NCBI RefSeq assembly: GCF_963675165.1
Contig: NC_087392.1
Location: 2,991,001-3,055,000 of the forward strand
Length of the DNA: 64,000 bases
From: Halichondria panicea
Taxonomy: Eukaryota > Porifera > Demospongiae > Suberitida > Halichondriidae
Reading direction: 5' to 3'
The notes below the pieces were generated by a model that saw only the letters and a program-made list of their open reading frames with translations, made no database searches and was not told where the DNA came from. Numbering within the stretch: the first letter of the stretch is position 1; every line of letters begins with the position of its first letter. Shown here piece by piece: positions 12,406 to 25,900 of the stretch. The position numbers and the translations under genes were made by a program.

Positions 12406-12712
12406 TGTTACTGTCTCAATGCTGTGAAGCTATGGCTTATAATTATGTTTTCTTGCATTGGTCGAGAAGACTATTAAAGCAAGAGGAGGCTCCTTCACCT
12501 CTTTAGACTGACAAGAAATCTAGGTACCTTAATTGCTCCAGCTTGTAGCTATACTCATACTAGACTATGATGCCAGAGAGTATAGCAGCAGAGAACCTCT
12601 CTTTTGCGTAGAGGTGGATGAGAGGCTTTTGATTCAGGTCCTCTCGACCAATACAAATAAACAACAGCTTCACGAAACTCAGTCGATCGACCCATTGAAA
12701 CAGTAACTAAAA
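12406..12712. mobile_element. palindromic TIR element; unoccupied relative of the LINE target
   Basis: The left end (gttactgtctcaatg ... cattggtcgagaagac) is the imperfect inverse of the right end (tcctctcgaccaatac ... cattgaaacagtaac). The right arm recurs at 42540-42600, and ctcttttgcgtagaggt recurs at about 40008. At that second locus the LINE is inserted, so this copy shows the unoccupied arrangement. Confidence 0.5.
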
Positions 12713-12777
12713 TCTGGTTGTATATGAACTAGATCTAGTTTACTAAAGAATCGTTGAATCTTGACATGGCACCCCAG

Positions 12778-13000
12778 ACATAAAAGTGAGGGGCAGGACC
12801 AGTTGGTGTACGACCGAGTGCTAACAATGATGAAGACAGTGATGGACAAACGTACGTCAACGATTGAGGGGAACGCACACCTAATTTACCGCAACTTGTG
12901 GCAATGGACGTTGCACTTTGCTGAGGTAGTACGATTATTCTGGTTCAACAGACACCAGGCCCCTAGCGTTACAATAGAATGGCCTGGAAAAGAGGCTACG
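12778..13000 (+). CDS. orphan exon-like ORF with possible CBM48 start
   Basis: After an acceptor-like accccag an open frame of 74 codons (one leading base) runs to a donor-like ACG then gtaaaa. Its end reads APSVTIEWPGKEAT, which resembles the first strand of a CBM48 domain (V-x-x-x-W-x-G-x-x-x-x-V). That is the part missing from the CBM48 exons at 9.5-9.9 kb, which lie on the opposite strand. A TIR element begins at its 3' edge. It may be a displaced or inverted exon, or chance. Confidence 0.3.
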
Positions 13001-13430
13001 GTAAAAACCGTTTGCTCATGAATATTCACATTAATGTGAAATCGGTATTATTCTGTATGAAAAGTATCAATCTTCACAATGTCTTTCAGTGGAAGCTCTA
13101 AGTTACTAGAAACAACAAACTAGTAGTCAAAATAAACTTCCAAAAATACTTTTAGCTGCTAACTTTCCATACTGGAGGGAAGCTCTTTTCAGGCCAAGAA
13201 ACACTCACAAAACACTTAAAATGGCTGTCGGAGCCAAGGAAAACAGCCTTCTGAGAGCTTTCAGTAGCCAGTAAAAGTGTCTATTTGATCCATAAAATGA
13301 CTACTGCGTTTCAACTGGACTTTCAGCTTATTCCAGTTGCTCACAATTAAGTTTAACCGTATCCATAGGCGAGACGAGTCCGTCATCTAGATATAGCTCA
13401 TGAATAATTATTGAGCAAATGGTTGACCTT
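13001..13430. mobile_element. TIR element, gtttgctcatgaat family, copy 1
   Basis: Left end reads ggtaaaaaccgtttgctcat and the right end, ttgagcaaatggttgacc, is its imperfect inverse. A related copy sits at 14804-15185. No ORF. Confidence 0.5.
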
Positions 13431-13502
13431 AAGCGCTTGTACACACTCATACAATGGCTTAGTGATAATTATGTATGTCATTGTGCTATACCTTACTATA
13501 TC

Positions 13503-13840
13503 GACCTTGTGGAAGCAAATCGTTGCCATAGGGTGTTGGGCGGAGCCAAACCCTGGACGCTCACGGTGTTGGGCTCCGCCAACAAGGTTAATGGTAGGTG
13601 GACGAGCAGCACTATGTTCATACCGATATACATTTCTACATGATACTTGTGTCTACCTTTTAGCCATTGGAATCTTCTCCCAGCCATTGAAGCTACCACA
13701 AACAAATACTTCTTTGCCTCCTCCATCCCAGGAGAACTTGTGACTGAAATGCTCAATGCTAGCCATGTATTACAACATAGATAGTAAAGGATTACACTGT
13801 ACAAGCACTATAGCACATGGCATGCAGTACAGTACTAAGA
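13503..13840. repeat. dispersed duplicated block, copy B
   Basis: Matches 1743-2085 in the same orientation. The mini-hairpin here is shortened (13535-13583) and the left flanking ggttaatggta is missing. It ends just before the left boundary of the segmental duplication near 13857, so it may have helped set that breakpoint. Confidence 0.6.
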
Positions 13841-13952
13841 GGTAGGTACTAGGTGTAGTCCTCTTAGTGATGTCATTCAGCAGTTCGACATGTGACTTGT
13901 TTATAATAACGTAATACAACCACAGACAACAGAATATCGCTACGGAGGAGCC

Positions 13953-16900
13953 ATGGATAACAAGGCTACTCTTAATCTTGATGGCAAGCATCAACTGAAT
14001 CACAGTACTGTGTATAAGTCGGCTAAACCTACCAGGTAATAAAGTAATAGAGTAGATCTGATGTGATGCATGGACTATGATGGACTATTGTATAGCTTTA
14101 AAAACGTGATGTTTGACTAATGGAATTAGCAGCGCAGTGTCCACAGGATCTACAGCTCCTTATGGGTAGCCAGTCAATCTTTAAAGAAGGTCCCGAGATA
14201 CAGGTCACTGATATGGCCTTTATATAGTAGGCATGGCAATAAAAACTTCAGTTTATTGGGGCTGTTCTTGTGTATTGTACGTGGTTAGTCTCGTGGGCCA
14301 TACATTAAAAATTGGAAAAATCGTATGGTAACTGCTATAAAAACGTGTAGGTAGATCTACATGTTGGCACATAGCCAGCCAGGTTTTTGTGTTGCAGTGG
14401 AATTACATCCTGTCATATGTGCTTCATTAATCGCAACATTTCCACATGCGTATACGGAGGAGGTACGACAGGCACGGTGCAGCTCAAGCATTAGCCTCTG
14501 ATTACACAGAGGAGTTACGGCAGGCACGGTGCAGCTCAAGTATTAGCCTCTGATTACACTCAGCAATAACACATGGCGTGGGTGTGGCGTGGGCGGATAA
14601 TTAGTGTTCATTCAGAGCTCCACCGCACTTGTCGTACCTCCTCTGATGTGTATATATATAATTATAGCCACAAGCACTCACTGTTCAGCTGCATGTACCT
14701 GGTTTGGAGCCTCGCTTCTCCACAGAAGAAATCGATAATTATAGCTACAACAAAATTAATACTGAAAGTTACATGTATGGTACTACCGTAAGACCTCGAT
14801 TTAAGGTTACGGTAAAGTGTTTGCTCATGAATATTCTTATAATGATTTTGCTATGATAGACTAACTCTACTTAACGGTCAGAGCCAAGGAAAACAGCCTC
14901 TTGTGAGCTTTCAGTAGCCTTTTTTCACAATCTTCGAGCTGCCCTGCATAATTATAGTGACGCTACAGTAGACTGTACCTAAGCTATAAGTGTCATATTC
15001 GAGCCATGAAATGACTACTGTGTTTCAGCTGGACTCCAGCTTATTCTAGCTGCTCACTATCACTAGATCTAGAAACGGTTTATCGTAACGTTAAGGTGAC
15101 CCTCCAAATAATTATGCGACTGCTCACTATCACTAGATCTAGCTCAAGAATAATTAATGAACAAACAGTTTATCGTAACGTTAAGGCGACCCTCCAAATA
15201 ATTATGCGAGACACCCTCGAGCTTAGGCAATTTTCTGACCTCTAAAAGTAGCGACAGCTGTGTTTGACTATTATTTTGTAATGTCGCGTCGCGTCCTAAA
15301 TGGAGGTAAATGTAGTCACATCCTAGCCTCGATTCTAGCCCTCTGGAAAATAAGCGACCTGAAATTGAGGCATGTAGACTTACCTCCAATGAAAGCACCG
15401 CAGGTGCCTCGGTGGATGTGCCAAACCTACATAAAGCTACTAGCGATTGCTAATGCACACATGATATCATGATGCACATTTATTTGCTACACGCAGGCAG
15501 AACATCACAGGGAAACTCAGACCATGATTGTTGTTATGATGCCAAAAGTCTAGCTGCTGCATCAGTAGAGCCTTGAAGCTTTCTTATCACTCTTTCAACT
15601 ACCAATAGCTATTGTTATAGTGCAGAGCTAACTACTAAGCAACACTCCATGGGCAAGTTTTGCTACGCACTGTTCTGAAAAGGCTGCAATATGGCATTCC
15701 AAGTAAGCAAAACTAGGCATAACTTGAGAACCAAGCATTATTTTTCAAATCCACGAAGTAAAATCATGACTAGAAGCCTATAAAAACTCTTACTTGCACT
15801 TGATTTATCATTGAGCAGTTGTAGCAGTCTACGTACACACACACAGATAGACAGACTCACACAAACACACTACTGTATACCTCGCTTGCGCATGCGCACC
15901 GGGGCATAATTATAATAGGACCCTCTAATATGTGTCGCCAGGACTTCAACATAATGTTTCAACCTCTAAAAGAAGTAAACTCTGCAATGCAGTGCAGGCA
16001 ATGAAATTTTTACTCACGAAAATCACCGTGTTCGAATTGAACGGATTTTTTACCCCATAAAATGACCTGCTCAAGATTTCATCTAGGATTAAAAGTGGGG
16101 GGGGGGGGGTTTGGGTAAGCATACCCACACCGCAAAATGTTTGGCCACTCCCACATTTGTTGACTACACACCCTATTACATGCTAGTGCATCACAGTAGA
16201 TCTAGTTACATATTGCACATCATAAACAGTACTACTGTGATGATGTCATCCACAACATTTGGGGGGGAGGTTCACCCCCCCCCCAACTAGATGAAACCCT
16301 GCCGCTATACAGTAGTATGATAGCCTTGACGCACTCTACAAGAGACTCTTCGTCATTGCTCAGTAAGAAGAGTGATGTAAGAAGAGAGATGTACCCTACA
16401 GCTCAATTATCCCTACTGAAGGCATCCATTATGGCGATTAGAGGTGCCAGGTCATTAAGACACAGACCAGCTAAGATGTTCTTTTTGAGCCAGTCGAGAC
16501 ACCTTCTACATGCATTATTTATATTGTAGGACCTTGGATACCACAACATTTCACATGACCGTGTATTGTTGAATTAGCGTCATTCAGCATTGTTGAATTA
16601 ATATTATGCTTGTTTGTTTCAACTTTGACCATCGCACACTTACATGTAGTCTGCCCATGCAATAAAAGCTAGTTTTTGTGGGTAGTCATGTGACTACTGG
16701 AAGCTGAGTGGTAGTTTCAACAACATTCTGAAACTCTACACGAAAACCTGGCTATAGTCTAGACTTGCTGGCCACCCACATCCACAAGGGAAGGGGCTTG
16801 TCAACTGCCTATCATTCAATTGTTCTCATTACCTGACTCTGGCATGACCATGCAATCACAGTGCAAAAGTAAAAAGCATTTCACGTGGAACCAGAGGAGG

Positions 16901-19900
16901 TGTCCCGACACAGTGCAGTGATGTCATTTACTGCCACGATAACATCAGGCCAATGCACTGCACTTGTAGTGATTTGTGCATGCATGGGACCTTCTCTGGG
17001 CTTTGCCAGCATAATATTATCCCGTGTGTGCGCAGTGCGCTACAGGGGTAGAGTGATTGGTGTGTTTGTGGACTGTGTGGACACACAAATGAGCTGTTTG
17101 AGCGAACTAGACACTTTCATGGACTGCTTTAACCGCTAATGAAACAAACATAATAGGTTCCTTATAGTTGAAACTTGTAGCGATCTTTGAAGGCGACAAA
17201 AACTAATTGTTGCTTATAGATTCACGACAGGAGCCCATAAATAAGAGAAGGAGCGGCTGACTACGGGATCATGTTTCGTAAGTGGCTTACGACCGCGTTT
17301 CCATATAATTATGCAGAGTCACTAAGTGGTTGAATCGTTATACGCAATACAGGGCTGCGGTTTGCAAGCACTTCAAATGCTGTTTCACCGGAAATTACCA
17401 AATGTAATCCTTAGAATGCGTTGAAGTTAGCCGCTCCTTCATCTTATTTATGGGCTCCTGTTCACATCATTCCCCCATCATAAACATCAAGCTGCTAGGA
17501 ACAAACCCTCTGGAATGGACCTGAATACTATATATAGCTCACTAGTTGGTAGCTAGTAATGAGAGTGTGGAAAGGGAGCACTCTCTTTGCACAGAAACTT
17601 CTGGTTCCAGTACTTGCGTATCACCTTCCTCTCCGGGGCCGGGGGCTGGTTTATTTAAGATCGTTACGGTAAAAATGTATCGTGTCTGTTATGTAAATGC
17701 ACGGGTGAATGCTCTAAGCATCTTATTTTGAGACTAAAGGTAACCCTGGAGCATTGAGCATAATGCCACCCTATTAGGCAAATTGTGTACTGAATATGAG
17801 TAATGCTAACAATTGACCTTTTAATTTTCTGTGCTAAAGAATTCCTTAGAAGATAGAAGTAATAATCAATGATGATTTTTTGAGACTAATTGGCTAATGG
17901 GTAAAAACATGACAGACCATTAGCAACATTTTGAGCTATAACCCACACATTCACGAGTTATGCACTTTGGTCAACGCACAAACCACATGATGATGTTGCA
18001 ACTTCCACTAGATCAAATCGGTGATAGGCAGTTGACTGGGCAGTAGCCTCGATTCCAGGCCGTATTTTAATCGGCCTTGAATCGAGGCTAACTGGGCAGT
18101 AGCTATAGTTACTATACAATAATTTTTTACGCGTGGCATAAAATTATATATACAAGACTAATATGTAATTGCCATGTACTAGTATCTGGCATGATCTGCA
18201 AAGGGACTGTCACAAAAAAATACTTAATGCTGTCAAAAAAATACCTATGCAGATCTTGGTTTCCAGTTGCTGTCGCCTTGTTCCTATTGCTGTCGGTGGC
18301 TGGCTTGTACCATGTGCATCAGTGCTTCAGATTGTCGTCGCTAATCAATCCTCAGTACACGAACTCGGAGAAAGAAACAATTACACTCTATAGAGACCCA
18401 ATCAAGGACCCAATACCACACGCTGAGACGCCTGTCAGTATGCTGCAGCCTGAGACACTCATTGAATTGTTGCAGAATTTAACGTTTTTGAACTCAGGAG
18501 TTGTAAAGAACAGTGATGAGTTTGTGTGGCTAAATCAGAGATGCCAGTACCTTGAGTCACAAAATGTTAGTGGACCTTATACGGGCTGGGCTGATGTAAA
18601 TTCAGTTAACTACCTGTTCAGAGATCGAGGCCAAAATTATGTTGATCCTCCTTCTGGAATGAGGAGTAGCGTTCCACTCGGAGGTAAGATGGTACTGTAA
18701 ACAAACCTTACACGAAGGAAGATTCCTATTGTGAACGTACCCCGTTAGAACTCTACGTGTCAGTCTCAGCGCATTCGCATGATCACTTTAATCATCAATC
18801 TAAACATACCTCGATTTTCATTGCAGGAATATCAACTGGTGTATTTGAGCTTCGTGCTGACGGTTCATTTCACGAGTTTACTATCTTCAACCAATACCCA
18901 GCAGGTGCTGCCAAAATGCAGACTTTTGATGACATGTTTATGGCTGTGAGAACTCAGGTACAGTAGGAAAAGCCCATTGAATTGAATTTCAAGGCTGAGT
19001 TAGAGTGTGTAATGGCACTCTGTGATAATTATTACAGGCCAATGATGAAAGTGTTGCACTAGTGTTGCAGACGCACCCCAGCAATAAGGAGCTGCCAGGT
19101 GTCCGTTCTCTGGACTACAGAGGTATAATCATCCTCTAATGAGTTAGTAATTAAGGTTGGAATACCGTCACATTTTGCTAAGCCATTCATACACAGGCAT
19201 ATACCCAGCACTGATGTACTGACAATCTCCTTTGGTTCCTAACTATTCCTCACACTTGCAGGCGCCTATCCTGTTAGTAAGCTGTTGGTGAATGATCCTC
19301 GACTCCCTGTTGACATGTCAGTGTATGCCTACTCTTGGTACAAGCACAGCGACATGAACATCTCAGCTACACCAGCTGTAGCCTTTACTGCAGTATTTCG
19401 TAATACACTGACTGAAGATGTTAATGCATCATTCATGCTCAATCTTCCTATTGGTGAGTGACTATTGCTGCTAGGAACTAAATCTCAAATTTCCTTGTAC
19501 ATTTGTATATATAGAGCTTATAGTGTGATTACTGTGTCAATGCTTGATTCCCCCTCAGGCCTTGAGCATCGTACACAGAGAGTTGCCGACCAGTTTTCAC
19601 CAAACCTAAACAGCTATGATAGTAGCTACGCCTCTCCCCCTGCTGAAGTACATCAATTAACCGTACAGCCTGACAAAGATATGTCAATCGAGTGTTTCAT
19701 GATGTGTGGTGATGGTTGTAAATCATGGACTTATAACAAGTCAAGCAGCGAATGTTTGGTGTACAAAGATGCTCCTCGTATGAATGGTCACAATGACAAC
19801 TGCTCTTCAGGAGTTAAGGTACATGTATTAAATGCTACCAAACTGTACCGGTGATGTATGTCTATTCTATGGTTACAGTTTAACTGTAGGCCTCTAGAAG

Positions 19901-22900
19901 ACTAGCAAATTTGGCAATATTGTGGGGACGCGTAGTCCAATAAGAACTTATTCCTTTCCTGAGCAATGAACAATCTCTTGTAAACAACTTAAAGTTGTTG
20001 TCACCGTACAGTGGGTGTATTTTGAGAGTATAAATTTGCGGTTTTCGCTGATTAAGCATGTACTGCGAACATTTATACCCCCGAATTTTATATAGCAGCA
20101 TGCATGCTGCAAAAGGCTGCTATTTCGCGAAAACCTCTAATGGTATTTCTGCAAACCTCAAAATATACCCGCTGTATGGTATATTCATCAATTATATCAG
20201 GTTGTCAAGGTAACATAGGTGTAATAAAAGTCATACAGTCCCTCTGTATTTTATTGCACGGTTACGTGTAGCCTGAAGGCATGATTTGGTAAGGGGTCGT
20301 GGTGGTATGAAACACATAATTATACATGTAGCATGATAATCCTCGTGTTTTATGCAATATACATGCAACTCCCCCTCGTACTTGTGCCTGTATATTTTAT
20401 GAAACACTCGATCTCCTGCTATGTAAATAAGTGCATTTTAAGCTGTCATATCTACAGACTCACTGGACTGTCAATTCTGGGTGCCTCACAGTGAACAGAG
20501 ACACTCCTGGCTATAACACACATGGCAACATGTCGTTGTGTGCATTTTCATCAGACAAAGAAGTGAGCTTTAAATGTATCAATGATTAAGGATTGAGTGT
20601 TGTTGGTGCTTGCATGTTATTCGTGAATCTATTAGGTATGTGTTTGTATGAGTACAAATGAGCTACAAGTATCTAACGAGTCAATGGTCACAGGTTGATA
20701 TCAAGGTTGGAACAAGCAACAGTGTTACTTCCCTGTGGAAAGATTTCTCCACGTCTGGTAGTTTCTCTGAGGTAACTGAAGGCTCTTATGTGGCTGGGGC
20801 TGTATCAGGTCAGGTGTCACTCAAACCAAATGAGGTCAAGGAAGTCACAATTGTTCTAGGATGGTACTTTCCAGAGAGAGACTTTCTTGGATTACCTGTC
20901 GGTATGTAATACTGTTCTCCCATATGTTTTGTATGGTATTCGTTCCATTGCTCATGTATTCAGCATTGTTTGGACGCTTTGTGCTTATTAATAAGTACCG
21001 TATAGCATGTAATTTTAGGGGGAGGGGGGAGGGGGAAATTTCGTGGTTGAAACTCTGAAAATGTTTACTTACGAATGAATGAATGAAGCGCCTTGAATAC
21101 CTTTACATGCAGTGCAAGCAGCAACTACGAAAATAATAAAAATATCCACAAACTGACTAAATACTGCTCAACCACAAATGTTTTGACCCCAGAAATTACC
21201 AGTATTCTGTTGTTTGTTTGAGCAAGAGATCAAAGAAACCATGTAATTATTGCACGTGGTTACAGTAGAATATCCAGACACCTCGGGGGAACTTTGTAAG
21301 CCAGATACTGAATATGCCAGGTAAGCGAATGGATAAACCACGCCTTGGTTCACCCGCTTACATGTATTTCATAACACAGTGCATGGTTGTCTGCGCATGC
21401 GCAGAAGATATTTCAGCCTATCTACATGGTAACAGCTGTTATTTGCGTGTGCGCATTTAGAGGACACGTGACCCTGTCATAGAGAAAGTTGCCCAGTTGG
21501 ATAATAGGTTCTACTGTACTCACTACCTACTAAAGTCTATTTGCATCGACTCAAGAATGATCCTCTTAATATTGTCATAACTTCAAATTTTGTTCCTTGC
21601 TATAATTATTTTAGAGGTGATAAGCTCCAACCTAACATGTTCCATGTAGAAGTTTATGGCATACCAGTTAAACACGTAAAAACATAATTGACCACATAAC
21701 TTCCAGGATCGTTCTCAATGCAAATAGACTTTAGCTTTGATCTGTGTGTGGCGTCACTGTGCAATAGTGTCAGATTAGTGGTGAGCGCCACTTAGCACTT
21801 TTTGCAGGTTCTTTCTTTTGTCACAGAAAAAAATACGAGAGTAATTGGAGGACCAAAGAAAGAAAGAAGGATGTGACTTAGAAAAAAGAGGGCCTGCCTC
21901 GCTAATTGTTGTATGACAGTAGACAAGTTAAAAATTAACGTGGGCAGAAAGTAGATGGGCCACAGCGAGCCTATGCATTACAGACTTCCACCTCAAGCTG
22001 AAGCACCATAGCTAGTATGCGAAGTTCTGAACACACAATTTATTGTAGTGGTATACTAGTCTTTTCATGCTGCATCTTGTAGATCTACTGAGTACACGTC
22101 TAACATCACGCACTGTGCATGTACTGTACACACTGCGCTTGCCTTTAAATCCTAGTAAATGCTCTCCAAGTACTGTGTAGGAGAACGGTTATGGCAGTGT
22201 ACTTGTGCGCTCAATGATATTTGGTAACGTCAGTAGCGAATCACGTGACTTAACGAGGCAGGCTCTCCTTTTCTCCTTCTTTCGATCTTTGTTCCTTCAA
22301 TTTACCCTTTGACAAAGAACAAGAAAAAGAAAGAGCCTGCAAAGGAGGCTAGGTCCCACTAGCCAATATTATTACGTTGCACGCTGGGCTCATGCAATGA
22401 CATGGGAAGGAGAAGAGAGCATACAACTATAATTAGTTTAGGCAAGATATATGATATATATCTGTATACCGCATAAGTTAGTGGGGACGTAGAAGGATCT
22501 ACAAGTAACATGGGTGGCAACTTTAGTGTACGTAGCTTTTTATAGTAAAATTCCTTGCCCACTTTGCTTTTTGCTCGCTAGCAGTTACATACCCTGTTCT
22601 CCTTTATATGCCTCCAATAATTAAGTATACATGCACATGCAAGCTCTTACAGAAAAAAGTGTCATTCACAGCACTCCATTTGAAATTTACCGTTTTTGAT
22701 CCATGTCTGCTTGTGCTCATTGTCCACTCTTTCCTCCATAGGCAACTATTACAGTCATCTTGTTGATAACTCCTCTCAAGCTGCACAGTTAGTAGGGAAG
22801 AATGTTAAGAGTGTAGTCAAAGATGCTGCTAAACTGCACACCACATTCTTCGGTTCAGATGTGGACGAAACTCTACAAGACATGCTCATTAACAGTCTCT

Positions 22901-25900
22901 CTCACATAAGGTATATACATGCATTGATGTTCACAGGTTATTATTGGCACTATAATATTTAAAGTTGAACTCTCACAAATTCTATGTTGCCAACAGATCT
23001 GCATTTTGGCTGAAAGATGGCCGTTGGAGGCAATGGGAGGCACATGATTGCGTCAATTTAGGTACAATTATGCAAATTATAGCCTAAATGGTAGAACCAA
23101 AATTATTAACATCTGACGGTTGTTGTGCAGATTCTGTGCATAATGATGGAGAGAGGCACATCCCGTACTTAATGATCTTCCCTGACTCTACTATTAGCAA
23201 GATGAGGGCGTGGGCTAGCTTTCAACTTGATAATGGCATGATACAAGAACAACTGCGATGTGGTTGTCAGTCGTTACCCATTTTACCTATTGTAAGTGAT
23301 TTTCACCTGTAGACAAAATATTATATTTTTTGTTTGTTCTTTACACATCAGGAAGTGGAGTTTGGCTGTGGACGTGCAATGTCTGATGTGTCCTCTATGT
23401 TCATTGTCTATTTGCTTGAGATTCTGCAGTGGCATCCTGGCCCTACGTCTAACCAGGTTCGTTTGTGAGAGACCGAAGTACTAATTACCCTCGGCACGTG
23501 GGCAGTCACAGGTATAGTAGTCGTTTGGTCTGTTGTGACATCTGAGTCTGCTTACCTAGATTTCATAGCGCTGCGTTACAGCACGGACAGCTTTCACACA
23601 AAAATTAGTTTTATAATAGTTGCAAGTTTTGATGTTAAACCTTAATTTAAGCTAAGAAGCTTGAACTTACACGTTGGCTGCATGGCTAGCTTGCTACAAG
23701 CAACCTTTATTCTAGGTATGTATTTACAGTTGAAGTGATCTCGTCGTACCAGAACAGGGTCATTAAAATAGAAAGCAAGAATTATGATTGTGGTTGCTAG
23801 CCCTAGAAACATACCACCACAGGAGCCATATTTCTAAGACTCCAGTCCTCTTTGCTGTGTCCTAGTCCACAATGCATGTCTCATACACAGCATGCCTCTA
23901 GGCTAGCTCCTGTTACTTGCTGCTTAGCACCAACATTTATTATATAACACTCTTTTGGTTGCTATACACCTGTAGATTTCGTTATTCGTGTCAACAGCCG
24001 AGGGTTAGCACTTCAGATCTCTAGTGAAGTGCTCTAGGTACTTCATACTTGTACACTCAAATCAAGGCTATACTATTCGAAGCACATGTATCATCACATC
24101 CACAATATTTGTCGCACATCATATTACATACATTGCACTTGCCCACTACGCTTATCATGTGTACACAACATGACTGATGTATTTCTATATGCGAGTTAAC
24201 CATACTGTAGAAACTGGATTATTAGCGTATGCGCAATGGGATATAAGTAGGGCTCTATGCGCTTATATTCGAGGGTGCACTTATAATGCAAGCTCCACCC
24301 AGAAACCGGATGTCCCTGTGATGAGTGATGACTACACTACGAGTCCTTCGAGATAGATTGCACCAGCTGTATAGCTACCGTGCACTGTACAAGCTAGCTA
24401 ACTAATTTCACCCACATTAGAATAGCGCTAAAATTTGTGTTACACGTGGTAGACTACATGTGCAGCATTGATGCAACAATCGATGTAATGGCGCTCATAA
24501 ACGTTGGCAGTGGAACTTTTGCAGCTCTTTTATAACTCTGGCAACTAAAATAATAGCTGCGCTCTACTGCAATGACAACTGCTAAGTAGATAGCTACTAC
24601 GCTAGAGTATAAACTAAGACTAAAGAGAAATTTCAATGGCCTCCAACTAAGCAAACTAGCCATAACTCGAGAACTAAGCGCTTTAGTTGGCAAACCCATG
24701 AGTCAAGAAAAAGTGGCTAAAAGCCTATTAGAATATCACTTGCACCTGCATTGAACCGGTAGAGCATAATACATTATACACTACGTATACCTCACTGTGC
24801 ATGCGCACGCGCCGAGGCATAATAAGCGCTAACAATCCAGTTTCTACTGTACTGTAACTCACGGTACATTTAGGTGGTCAAGGAACTATGGCCGAATGCC
24901 AAGAGAGCTGCACAATGGCACTTGGACGTAAGCAAAAAAGTAGGCATGCCACAGTATCTAGTCAGTACATACGATGTGCTGGGACTTCGTTCTTATCCAT
25001 ATGCAAGCTACAATGGAGCCTTTCATTTGTTGGCCATGAAAGCAGCAGAAAAACTGGCAGTGTGGATGAGTAAGTGTGTATCGCTTTATTGCTCATTGTG
25101 GTTAATCAAAGGATTGTACTACTGTTTAAGTATTATTTAGAACACACCTAGCCAAGATTAAGTGTTTTAATCTGGTTAACGTAGTGCTCGAGGCGCAGCC
25201 GAGTGCATTACGTAACCGAGAGGCCATCCGAGTGCACCAGCATTAAAACACGTGACTTGGCTAGGTGTGTTCTAAAGGATTTAGTGCTGTCACGTGAGCT
25301 CTAGCCTCGTGGCAGCTAGATCTAGCTACATTTTAAATCAGTTGCTGGTGGCTAGCTAGCTAGCTAGACGTAATAGCAAGTTTTAGTAGGTTTGTAGATC
25401 CAGTAACTGATGCAAAGGAGAAGGAGATACGATCTAAAGCTATCTGGACTGACTGGGCATGTTCTCGACTTATTTCTCCTGCTGACCAACAGTCCCGTCC
25501 CACTACTGGATATGCCTCCAGTTGATCTGGCGTACTGGATGAGAAACTTTGTGCGCAAACTATATGGCAATGAGTATCTAGTTTGCTCTTTTGGAACGCT
25601 ATGATATTCGAAGCACCTTTGATGAAACGATTATATGGATCTGGCTTAGGTACAGGTACGTACATCTTCGAAGCAAGCTGAGCCTATTTCTCTAGACGAA
25701 AAAGTGATGCTGTGGTCAAGCCAGCAATTCGGTGCACATGAAACACGTCGAAACAATAACATTCAACTTTCTAATACTTTTCAGCTTTGCTTGTGTACGT
25801 ATTCAATCTGCTTGTATTATTATTATGATTATGATGACATTCAGATTCAATCTGCTTGTATTATGATTGTTTGATAAAAGTGTGCATTAACAAACCAACT

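Larger units (their letters stand above)
14495..17268. other. intron 1 segment present only in copy 1
   Basis: Copy 2 passes directly from cagctcaagcattt to ggatcatgtttcg (about 46780), while copy 1 holds some 2.8 kb between. Contents: a 52-bp near-tandem repeat at about 14456-14557 with an inverted partner near 14615-14648; a TIR element 14804-15185; a CGAGGCAT-family copy 15390-15906; a G10 tract near 16101; runs of G and C near 16261-16285; and unassigned sequence 16290-17200. An inverted pair links 17228-17256 and 17431-17463; only the right arm exists in copy 2. Confidence 0.55.

Noticed and set aside
16090-16290. G/C runs near 16101 and 16261 as G-quadruplex regulators
   Set aside because: Simple homopolymer tracts in a mobile-element-rich intron; no conserved counterpart in copy 2.
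16885-17139. 84-codon plus-strand ORF in intron 1 of GH116 copy 1
   Set aside because: No domain, no splice partner, and it lies in a segment absent from copy 2 filled with mobile-element debris.
18169-18393. ATG-initiated frames near 18169-18195 as the GH116 start
   Set aside because: In copy 2 the matching upstream codons differ and shift, while the distant exon 1 joins in phase in both copies; the local ATG remains only a fallback.
24888-25073. Alternative frame in GH116 exon 13
   Set aside because: Only the other frame continues the GH116 homology and matches flanking exon phases.
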